Positions 1 to 5,268 of a DNA stretch of 5,268 nucleotides are shown one piece after another. Position 1 is the first letter of the stretch; each line of letters opens with the position of its first letter. Origin of the DNA: Spirochaetota bacterium (lineage in GTDB: Bacteria > Spirochaetota > Spirochaetia > B11-G9); the NCBI GenBank assembly GCA_003641695.1, contig QNBL01000198.1, positions 1 through 5,268 of the forward strand, written 5' to 3'. The position numbers and the translations under genes were made by a program. The notes under the pieces are model-generated. The model made no database searches, was not told the DNA's origin, and was given only the letters and a program-made list of their open reading frames with translations.

Positions 1-2122
1 CTTCTGCTCTCATACCGCGGATATCCAGTGTAAAGGAAGGCTGGTTATCCGAGAAAACCCCTGATACAGCTACAGAATGCCTTCTATCCGGTTTTTCAGA
101 TTCTCCAGAGGGAGTTATCTCTGAAACGGGAAAACTCATTCTGACCGCTCCAACCTGAACAACCCAGGAATCATCCCTGCCTTTTCTTAGAAGAACCCCT
201 TTACGTTTATAATTACCGACAAGAACGTTTATCCCTTCTTTCAAATCAAGATCACTATTTATTCCGGCTTCTGCCCGGGCAGCCGATATTTTTTCTTTCT
301 CCACTTCCAGCCGATCCTCTATCTCTGCAGCAAATCTCTTTACCTTTAGAGTTTTTTCCCTGGTGAGTTCCCCCTCTTTGAGTTCTTTTACAAGATTTTC
401 CAGATTCCTTCTGGATTCGTTTAAAAATTTATTCAATGATGAGAATCCATCCTTTCTTGCCATATTCTCCTTTTGCTTAAGGCTGAGAACGGCAAGATCG
501 TATCTCTTGATATCTTCCTTGAGCCTTTTTTCTCTTTCCAGAAGTTTATTCTGTTTTCTCTCCAGCTCCTTGATCATTGTACTTATATCTGACTGTTCAG
601 AACGCATGTAACCTTCAGCTTTTTCGACAATGGAAGGATCCAGACCGCTTAATCGAGCAATCTCAATAGCATGACTCTCTCCGGGGATCCCCTGAATAAC
701 CCGGTATGTAGGGCTGTGATTTTCCCGGTCAAATTCCATGGATGCATTTTCTACATGAGGTTTTGTAAATCCATAGTTTTTCAGCAGACCATGATGGGAG
801 GTCGTAAGCACAACGGAATCCAGATCGAGGAAAGAGTCAAGAACAGCCATAGCGATCGATACTCCCTCTGCAGGATCGGTACCTGAACCCAGTTCATCCA
901 GAAGAACAAGAGTTCTGCCTTGAGAACTTTTAATAATTCTTGAAATAGTGTTCATATGGCCAGAAAATGTAGACAGGGCATTTTCCAGGGATTGATCATC
1001 GCCTATATCGGCAAAAACATTTTCAAACACAGGCAGTGAACTGCCCTCTTCCGCAGGAATCTCCATTCCAAACTGGTTCATAAGAGCCAGAAGACCGACC
1101 GTTTTAAGAGTTACTGTTTTTCCTCCTGCATTGGGACCGGTAATGATGAGAATTTTAAGATCTCCGTCGATCGAGATGTTAATAGGTACCGCTTTCTCTC
1201 CCAGCAACGGGTGTCTTGCTTTATTTAATGCTGTAACTCTTGTGCTTATCCGGGCTCTGTAACACCTGTTTTTTACTGAGTATCTTGCTCTTGCCATCAA
1301 GGTATCCAGGTAAGAAACATTACCAATCAAGGATATGATTTCTTCTTTTTGTGCAGAAACAGTTTCAGTTAAACTTTTAAGAATTTTTCTTACCTGGACG
1401 ACAATATCATTTTCAATAATTGTAGCCTTGTTGTTAAGTTCAAGAAGCTCAAATGGCTCAATGTAAAGAGTTGCTCCCCGTGCTGACATATGATGGACAA
1501 TCCCCTTGACACGTCCTTTGTAATCTGATTTCAGGGGAAGAACAATCCTTCCGTCCCGCTCAGCAGGAGTATCTGTCTGCCATATATCCTTATTGTCATT
1601 TAAATATGAAGCCGCCGCCTTTGATATACTGCTGCGGATATTCTTGAGTTCGTTTTTAAGTTTCCTTATTGCAGGGTGATTTTCTTTTACTCTTCCGGTA
1701 GGTTCAAGCACAGCGGTTATTTGTGAGGCTACATCATTGACATCGGGAAATTCGGAAACAAGAGCTTTTATCCGTTCGGCACCGGTTACATCTCCTGAAA
1801 GAAAATACTTCTTAAGCTTTCCTGCAGAAATAATGTAATCAGCAACGAGGTAAAGCTCATCCCCTTCAAGTGCTGACCCCTCTTTCGCTCCCTTTTTAAC
1901 GATCGCGGAAATATAACCAAAGTTTAGATACGGTAAGGGTACGGGAGATTCCAGGTATCTTTTAACTTCTCCAACAAGATCATGCAGAGAGGCTAACTCT
2001 TTTGTCTGTGTGATAAATTCCTGAAGCGAAAGGACCATGCGCCCTTCTTCAGAGATACAGTCCTCCATCAGTAGTTTTAAAATCTTTTCAAATTCAAGAA
2101 GCTGTATAGTTCTTCTGTCCAT
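1..2122 (-). CDS. mutS2: MutS2 family ATPase/endonuclease, C-terminus cut by window edge
   Basis: The frame is open from an ATG at 2122 through base 2, giving 707 residues without a stop. Visible in order: an N-terminal MutS core (LLEFEKILKLL near the start); the conserved SARGATLYIEP block at 213-223; Walker A GPNAGGKT at 329-336; the ABC-like GDDQS...STFSGHM segment at 374-390; Walker B LLDELGSGTDP with D409/E410; and the TSHH loop at 441-444. A charged, probably coiled-coil stretch follows at about 505-625, then a small beta-rich (KOW-like) segment from 630. LDIRG at 699-703 opens the Smr nuclease domain. The family is about 780 residues, so only most of Smr is missing. MutS2 lacks the mismatch-recognition domain; it is known to suppress recombination in some bacteria and to split collided ribosomes in Bacillus. 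The start overlaps the rsgA end by 29 bp. AAGGGA lies 10 bases upstream, a weak ribosome site, which fits coupling to rsgA. Confidence 0.96.
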   Translation of the reverse strand, partial: MDRRTIQLLEFEKILKLLMEDCISEEGRMVLSLQEFITQTKELASLHDLVGEVKRYLESPVPLPYLNFGYISAIVKKGAKEGSALEGDELYLVADYIISAGKLKKYFLSGDVTGAERIKALVSEFPDVNDVASQITAVLEPTGRVKENHPAIRKLKNELKNIRSSISKAAASYLNDNKDIWQTDTPAERDGRIVLPLKSDYKGRVKGIVHHMSARGATLYIEPFELLELNNKATIIENDIVVQVRKILKSLTETVSAQKEEIISLIGNVSYLDTLMARARYSVKNRCYRARISTRVTALNKARHPLLGEKAVPINISIDGDLKILIITGPNAGGKTVTLKTVGLLALMNQFGMEIPAEEGSSLPVFENVFADIGDDQSLENALSTFSGHMNTISRIIKSSQGRTLVLLDELGSGTDPAEGVSIAMAVLDSFLDLDSVVLTTSHHGLLKNYGFTKPHVENASMEFDRENHSPTYRVIQGIPGESHAIEIARLSGLDPSIVEKAEGYMRSEQSDISTMIKELERKQNKLLEREKRLKEDIKRYDLAVLSLKQKENMARKDGFSSLNKFLNESRRNLENLVKELKEGELTREKTLKVKRFAAEIEDRLEVEKEKISAARAEAGINSDLDLKEGINVLVGNYKRKGVLLRKGRDDSWVVQVGAVRMSFPVSEITPSGESEKPDRRHSVAVSGVFSDNQPSFTLDIRGMRAE

Positions 2123-3023
2123 TTTCCAATATTCCCTTTAAAATACGCATATAACTTTCATACCGGTCACGGTGGATGTTCCCCGTTTCTACTGCCTTTT
2201 TAACCGAACAACGTGGTTCTTCCATATGAAGACATGAAGGATACCTGCATTTACCTATAAGGGGTACCATTTCCGGGAACCGGAACTGAAGTTCCCCGGG
2301 ATCTATCCCGAATATTTCTATTTCCCTTACTCCGGGAGTATCAACTATCCCAGTCTCTCCGCTGTAGATCAGCTGTGCGAAGTTTGTAGTATGTCGGCCT
2401 CGTTTATATTTAACAGAAATCTCACCTACTTTGAGCTCGATTCCGGGAAATAAAACATTGAGGAGAGAAGACTTTCCCACTCCAGACTGCCCGAAAAAAA
2501 CAGAGGTCTTCCCCTCAATCCTGTTTTTAAGTAAATCTATTCCAATCCCTTCTTTCGCCGAAGTAGTTAAACAATCGTATCCCAGTTCCCGGTAGTTTTT
2601 CAGTCTGGCAAGAAGATCAACCGGCATCTCATTATCGGCCTTGTTTACAACAATCAACGTCTCGGCTGCTGTATCTGCCATTACCAGAACCCTGTCTACA
2701 AATCTGGGGCGGAATGGAGGATTTTCTACAGAAGCTACAACAACAAGAAGATCAAAGTTTGCGGCAATTATCTGCGGTGCATTCCTTTTCTTGTTCCAAC
2801 GGAAGTAACTGGTCTTTCGCTCAAGCCTTTCGAATATAAGACCTTTTCCTGAATCGGAACCTTCAGTCTCAACCTTTACCATATCCCCGGCTGAAAGGGG
2901 ATTGTATTCATTTGCGGCATTCTTTAATACCTTACCCTTGATACGGCACTCAAGAGTTTTATTACCGCATTTCACTGAGTAGATATTATTTATTCCCCAC
3001 AGTATTCTTCCTTCCACTATCAA
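2094..3023 (-). CDS. rsgA: RsgA, ribosome small subunit-dependent GTPase (circularly permuted)
   Basis: RsgA (YjeQ/YloQ) is a cytoplasmic GTPase that checks and releases late 30S ribosomal subunits. Numbering from the TTG at 3023 (309 residues), an OB-fold N-terminus (about 1-70) precedes a GTPase domain in permuted order. G4 NKAD is at 127-130, G5 TSAKEG at 154-159, G1 GQSGVGKS at 178-185, the switch GRHTT at 209-213 and G3 DTPG at 228-231. The C-terminal zinc site is C259, C264, H266, C272, with the family pattern C-x4-C-x-H-x5-C. All key residues are present and the length is normal. I chose TTG 3023 because GGGGAGG sits six bases before it and it overlaps the murI stop. An in-frame ATG at 3038 would add five residues (MGRRY) but has no ribosome site ahead of it and would itself contain the GGGGAGG. 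It lies between murI and mutS2 and overlaps both. The product call is secure; the start is an inference. Confidence 0.97.
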   Translation of the reverse strand: MIVEGRILWGINNIYSVKCGNKTLECRIKGKVLKNAANEYNPLSAGDMVKVETEGSDSGKGLIFERLERKTSYFRWNKKRNAPQIIAANFDLLVVVASVENPPFRPRFVDRVLVMADTAAETLIVVNKADNEMPVDLLARLKNYRELGYDCLTTSAKEGIGIDLLKNRIEGKTSVFFGQSGVGKSSLLNVLFPGIELKVGEISVKYKRGRHTTNFAQLIYSGETGIVDTPGVREIEIFGIDPGELQFRFPEMVPLIGKCRYPSCLHMEEPRCSVKKAVETGNIHRDRYESYMRILKGILENGQKNYTAS

Positions 3024-3817
3024 ATAGCGCCTCCCCATTCCATGTCAAAATCATCCATAAACTTTTCATATGTATCTCTACTGTAGCTTGTTCCGGTTAT
3101 ATAGAAACGGGAGTATTGATCTTCACTTTTTTCCACCCGGGGATAATTTTCCTGGATGATTTTTGCAAGCTGTTTAACCACCCCATCTACAGAATCAATT
3201 ACTTTTGTACCCGATCCCATAAGCTTCTGCAGTGCATCTCTGACAAAGAGAAAATGAGTACATCCCAGGATAAGGGAGTCAACATTTTCCCGCCTAAAGT
3301 ATTCAACAGCCGGGCGGAGAATCTCAAGGATTTCATTTTCTTCAGCTTCGTAAAACCTGTTTTCAATAAAATCCACAATTTGAACTCCGGCGAAGCGGAA
3401 AACCCTGCAATCGCGGGCAAAATCCTGGATAAGATCATCTGTATAGATACTCTTTACTGTCGATTCTGTTGCAAGAAGGCCTATTCTTCCATTCTTTGTA
3501 TACTGAGCAGCAGGTTTTACTGCAGGGACTACGCCAACGAAGGGGATACCGAATCTTTTACGCAGGGACTTCAGGGTTATTACAGACGCTGTGTTGCAGG
3601 CAATAACTACCGTTTTTGGATTGAATTGATCGAAAATTTTATCGATTACAGATATAACAACTTCCTTGAGCTGTTCAAAATTCTTTCCGCCGTAAGGGAA
3701 GTTCTCGTTATCTGCAACGTAAACAAAACTCTCGCCCGGGATTATTTTCCTTGCCTCCGAAAGATAGGTCAATCCTCCTACTCCGGAATCTAAAAATGCA
3801 ATGGGTCTTTCTTTCAC
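3020..3817 (-). CDS. murI: Glutamate racemase
   Basis: MurI interconverts L- and D-glutamate in the cytoplasm, supplying D-Glu for the peptidoglycan stem peptide. The 265-residue product has the full set of family motifs. FLDSGVGG is at 8-15 (D10 and S11), PYGG at 41-44, ACNTAS at 73-78 with catalytic C74, and LGCTHF at 184-189 with the second catalytic C186 followed by H188. The two-cysteine arrangement fits a cofactor-independent racemase. The start is GTG at 3817, preceded by AGGA with a seven-base spacer; the encoded MKERPIAFLDSG matches the usual short leader before the DSGVGG strand. It is the first gene of the leftward murI-rsgA-mutS2 operon, and its final bases contain the rsgA ribosome binding site. 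The long open frame antisense to it (3116-3793, plus strand) is a shadow. Confidence 0.97.
   Translation of the reverse strand: MKERPIAFLDSGVGGLTYLSEARKIIPGESFVYVADNENFPYGGKNFEQLKEVVISVIDKIFDQFNPKTVVIACNTASVITLKSLRKRFGIPFVGVVPAVKPAAQYTKNGRIGLLATESTVKSIYTDDLIQDFARDCRVFRFAGVQIVDFIENRFYEAEENEILEILRPAVEYFRRENVDSLILGCTHFLFVRDALQKLMGSGTKVIDSVDGVVKQLAKIIQENYPRVEKSEDQYSRFYITGTSYSRDTYEKFMDDFDMEWGGAI
3021..3036 (-). promoter_or_regulatory. rsgA ribosome binding site and TTGA stop-start overlap
   Basis: On the minus strand GGGGAGG (3036-3030) lies in the last codons of murI. Six bases later comes TTG (3023-3021), whose last two bases are the first two of the murI TGA (3022-3020). The strong ribosome site with ideal spacing argues that rsgA starts at TTG 3023, not at ATG 3038. 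It also implies translational coupling with murI. Coupling is inferred. Confidence 0.7.
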
Positions 3818-3838
3818 CGCTTTATCCTACATTCTTTT

Positions 3839-3865
3839 ACAATATTCATCAATAATTATTGACAA
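3839..3865 (-). promoter_or_regulatory. Candidate promoter of murI-rsgA-mutS2
   Basis: Reading leftward, TTGTCA (3865-3860, one mismatch to the -35 consensus) is followed after a short 15-base spacer by TATTGT (3844-3839, four of six -10 matches). Transcription would begin near 3832 and leave a leader of about 15 bases holding the AGGA ribosome site of murI. An alternative pair, TTGATG (3852-3847) with TAGGAT after 17 bases, would start on top of the GTG and is less likely. The spacer is short, so confidence is limited. Confidence 0.35.
3849..3862. promoter_or_regulatory. 14-bp perfect palindrome in divergent promoter region, possible operator
   Basis: TCAATAATTATTGA equals its own reverse complement over all 14 bases. 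It lies between murI and the pentapeptide gene and overlaps the -35 elements proposed for both directions. Dimeric regulators often bind such sites, but the sequence is AT-rich and could be chance. No regulator gene is in the window. Confidence 0.35.
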
Positions 3866-3886
3866 CCCTGTAATCTTTGATAGTCT
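3859..3886 (+). promoter_or_regulatory. Promoter of the pentapeptide/metallo-hydrolase operon
   Basis: A perfect TTGACA (3859-3864) is followed by a 16-base spacer ending in TGA (3878-3880), the extended -10 TG motif, and then TAGTCT (3881-3886), which keeps the key T, A and final T of the -10. The start point would fall near 3893, three bases before the ATG at 3896, so no leader or ribosome site would exist. A second possible -10, TACAAT at 3838-3843, has no good -35 but would give a leader of about 46 bases. Confidence 0.55.
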
Positions 3887-3895
3887 TAACAGTAT

Positions 3896-4483
3896 ATGTT
3901 TAACTTCGACATCTGCAAACACGACGGCTGCGAAAGCTATTCCGCCACCGGTTATGACTACTGTCTCTTACATATAAAAGACAGATCCGATGTAATTGAA
4001 AATTATCTGGAGACTATAAAAGATGATAATCTAATCCGGAACTATAACATGGAACACCTCAGTCTTGCCTATGCAGAGCTGCGAAATAAATATGTTATTG
4101 TTTCCAATTTCTCAAACAGTTCTTTTACAAATGTAAATTTCAGTGAATCAAAAGTACTTTTTTCTCTTTTTCAATTTTCTTCATTTAAAAACTGTAAATT
4201 CAATCACACAATCATTAAGTACACAAATTTTGCAGGGTCATCCTTTGAAAACTGTGACTTTTCCGGATCGGATATCGTAAATTCGAACTTTATAGGGGTA
4301 CAAGCCTCAGATTGCAATTTCAACGATTCCAATCTGTACTATACAAACTTTACTAACGCCTGTCTCGACAATGTAACTTTTATTGATTGTAATCTGAAGA
4401 AAACCGATTTCTACCGAAGCAAAAGGAATGTGGTCAACTTTAAATATTCCAACTATGAAGAAGCGGAGTTTGAAAGGTTCTGA
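3896..4483 (+). CDS. Pentapeptide-repeat protein with Cys/His N-terminus, function unknown
   Basis: The 195-residue product has three visible parts. Residues 7-26 hold C7, C12, C23 and H26 (C-x4-C-x10-C-x2-H), which could bind a metal such as zinc. Residues 30-70 form a probably helical linker. Residues 71-195 are exactly 25 uninterrupted pentapeptides running to the C-terminus, predicted to form about six coils of a right-handed quadrilateral beta-helix. The central residue is Phe in all 13 odd-numbered repeats, giving a ten-residue super-period; the even repeats vary, with R177 the one charged exception. No signal peptide or membrane segment is seen, so it is probably cytoplasmic. The ATG at 3896 is the only sensible start: an in-frame TAA lies at 3887-3889 and the cysteine motif begins at residue 7. 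No ribosome site precedes it. The gene looks AT-richer than its neighbours, largely from Asn, Phe and Ser codons. Family members include DNA-mimics such as Qnr and MfpA, but nothing here shows that role. Confidence 0.9.
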   Translation: MFNFDICKHDGCESYSATGYDYCLLHIKDRSDVIENYLETIKDDNLIRNYNMEHLSLAYAELRNKYVIVSNFSNSSFTNVNFSESKVLFSLFQFSSFKNCKFNHTIIKYTNFAGSSFENCDFSGSDIVNSNFIGVQASDCNFNDSNLYYTNFTNACLDNVTFIDCNLKKTDFYRSKRNVVNFKYSNYEEAEFERF

Positions 4484-4485
4484 GT

Positions 4486-5085
4486 ATGAGATGTTTTTAT
4501 AATTTTATCCTGAACGGGTTCTCAAATACTTATATTATCGGTCCTGATGGAGAAGGGGATGCGATCATTATCGATCCCGGAGAACTCAACATTAAATTAT
4601 TTAAGCTTATCGAAGAAAATAACCTTTATATTAAACATATACTTATTACCCACGATGATTCCCCCCATACAGAAGGAATTAGATCTCTTTTAAAGATTTA
4701 TGATGCAAAAGTCTACAGCAAATCCGGTGAGATACATGACATTGAAACGGTAAGAGTAGATCCGGGAATGGAGTTACATCTTTCGGGATTTAAAGTCAAT
4801 GTTTTAGGTGTTCCAGAACCTCTTACGAATTCAATCCTCTTTAAGATACAGAATATTCTTTTTACCGGTGATAGCATTGGAGCCGGGAGATTAAACAAGG
4901 AACTTACCAGTCTCGGCAGGGACAAGCTCAAACTTTATCTTGAAAAACATCTTTTATATATGGATAACAATACCATTATTCTTCCAGGACATGGACCGCC
5001 CTCTACTCTTAAAGCCGAAAGGATGTTTAATCCCGACATTACAGATATTCTCGAATATCATCCGGATGAAGATCAAATGAATTAA
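4486..5085 (+). CDS. Metallo-beta-lactamase-fold protein with degenerate metal site
   Basis: The 199-residue product has the layout of small glyoxalase II-like hydrolases: NTYIIG and IIIDPG strands near 14-32, a THDDSPH segment at 55-61, FTGDS at 126-130 and LPGHGPP at 166-172. The hallmark T-H-x-H-x-D-H is altered. H56 and H61 remain, but the second His is D58 and the Asp is P60. The strand usually reading PGHTPGS is PEPLTNS at 110-116, with P112 in place of the His ligand. D129 and H169 are kept. So the fold looks intact while about three of seven usual ligands are missing; it may bind one metal, use other ligands, or be non-catalytic. The start lies two bases after the pentapeptide stop, with GAAAGG eight bases upstream, so the two genes are almost surely co-transcribed. 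Substrate cannot be inferred. The 3' end overlaps the opposing rluA-like gene. Confidence 0.9.
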   Translation: MRCFYNFILNGFSNTYIIGPDGEGDAIIIDPGELNIKLFKLIEENNLYIKHILITHDDSPHTEGIRSLLKIYDAKVYSKSGEIHDIETVRVDPGMELHLSGFKVNVLGVPEPLTNSILFKIQNILFTGDSIGAGRLNKELTSLGRDKLKLYLEKHLLYMDNNTIILPGHGPPSTLKAERMFNPDITDILEYHPDEDQMN

Positions 5086-5268
5086 GATTATCTTTTAAAA
5101 ACTTTGTAAACCTGCCGGGTATCGGGGCGTAGAAAGTACTCGGCTCCTTTTCCCCCGGTAAAAGGATAGTGAGTTTTGCTGCATGCAGCATAAGGGAACA
5201 CCCTGGAAAACTTTTAGATGTCCGGCCGTATACCGGATCTCCAACTATAGGGTTGCCGATACTCAGCA
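5039..5268 (-). CDS. RluA-family pseudouridine synthase, C-terminal fragment (5' end outside window)
   Basis: Leftward from the right edge, 75 codons are open to a TAA at 5041-5039. The peptide starts near IGNPIVGDPVYG (5260-5225), followed by MLHAAKL (5191-5171) and FYAPIPGRF (5134-5108). These match the conserved end of RluA/RluC/RluD-type enzymes (IGHPIvGDpvYG, then LHA...L, then apLP..F), which isomerise uridine to pseudouridine in 23S rRNA or tRNA. The catalytic Asp domain lies beyond the window, so the subfamily cannot be named. The Asn in GNP replaces the commoner His. About the last 18 residues extend past the usual family end, and the final 47 bp overlap the metallo-hydrolase gene on the other strand. 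Confidence 0.85.
   Translation of the reverse strand, partial: LSIGNPIVGDPVYGRTSKSFPGCSLMLHAAKLTILLPGEKEPSTFYAPIPGRFTKFLKDNLNSFDLHPDDIREYL

Noticed and set aside
363..611. An 82-codon Ser/Leu/Phe-rich frame on the plus strand, superficially membrane-like.
   Set aside because: It is the antisense of the charged coiled-coil region of mutS2 (Lys, Glu and Arg codons read backward as Leu, Phe and Ser).
671..886. A 71-codon plus-strand frame.
   Set aside because: It is antisense to the conserved Walker B and His-loop region of mutS2, with no promoter, ribosome site or recognisable protein.
3199..3438. A 79-codon minus-strand frame inside murI.
   Set aside because: It is a different frame on the same strand as murI, within conserved coding sequence, with no independent signal.
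3116..3793. A 225-codon open frame on the plus strand, antisense to murI.
   Set aside because: It lies wholly within a clearly recognised murI gene. Its translation shows no domain and looks like a shadow of murI codon bias.
3896..4483. The idea that the pentapeptide protein is a Qnr-like quinolone-resistance factor or phage DNA-mimic.
   Set aside because: The Cys/His head, the absence of visible Qnr-type loops, the strong Phe pattern and the housekeeping setting give no support beyond the shared repeat fold.
4713..4931. A 72-codon minus-strand frame within the metallo-hydrolase gene.
   Set aside because: It is a shadow frame opposite a conserved fold, with no family resemblance.
5086..5160. 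A possible rho-independent terminator after the metallo-hydrolase gene.
   Set aside because: I found no GC-rich hairpin followed by a T-run in the plus direction, and the stretch is coding on the other strand.
5177..5190. A perfect 14-bp palindrome, TGCTGCATGCAGCA, considered as an operator or terminator stem.
   Set aside because: It encodes the conserved Leu-His-Ala-Ala of the pseudouridine synthase, has no loop and no trailing T-run, and is best explained by codon choice.
1..5268. A defence island, toxin-antitoxin pair, CRISPR array or mobile element.
   Set aside because: There are no direct-repeat arrays, transposase or integrase remnants or terminal inverted repeats, and the identifiable genes are core genes.

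Overview
The window is bacterial chromosomal DNA of moderately low GC content, densely packed with six protein genes and no RNA genes, mobile elements or CRISPR. The gene content is mostly housekeeping. The host is not certain. The cysteine/histidine-headed pentapeptide protein next to an odd metallo-hydrolase resembles what I recall from Spirochaetota (Treponema/Spirochaeta relatives), but that rests on memory and not on a search.

Left block, minus strand (about 3817 down to 1): murI (glutamate racemase), rsgA (30S-maturation GTPase) and mutS2 (Smr-domain MutS homologue, cut off by the left window edge). Each gene overlaps the next, so this looks like one translationally coupled operon. The best rsgA start is a TTG that overlaps the murI stop as TTGA, six bases after a strong GGGGAGG ribosome binding site inside murI. 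RsgA acts on ribosomes and MutS2 has known ribosome-rescue activity, so two of the three genes may share a ribosome quality theme.

Centre, 3818-3895: a 78-bp divergent intergenic region. It carries a consensus TTGACA and an extended -10 for the rightward genes, a near-coincident leftward -35, and a perfect 14-bp palindrome between them. The rightward promoter would start transcription about three bases before the ATG, so that mRNA is probably leaderless.

Right block, plus strand (3896-5085): a two-gene operon. The first gene encodes a 195-residue protein with a Cys/His N-terminus followed by 25 uninterrupted pentapeptides. The second encodes a 199-residue metallo-beta-lactamase-fold protein whose metal-binding motif is partly lost. 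Neither function can be named from sequence. This pair is the least ordinary part of the window.

Right edge, minus strand: the C-terminal 75 residues of an RluA-family pseudouridine synthase, whose 3' end overlaps the end of the metallo-hydrolase gene by 47 bp. No intergenic stretch exceeds 80 bp, and I found no convincing intrinsic terminator.
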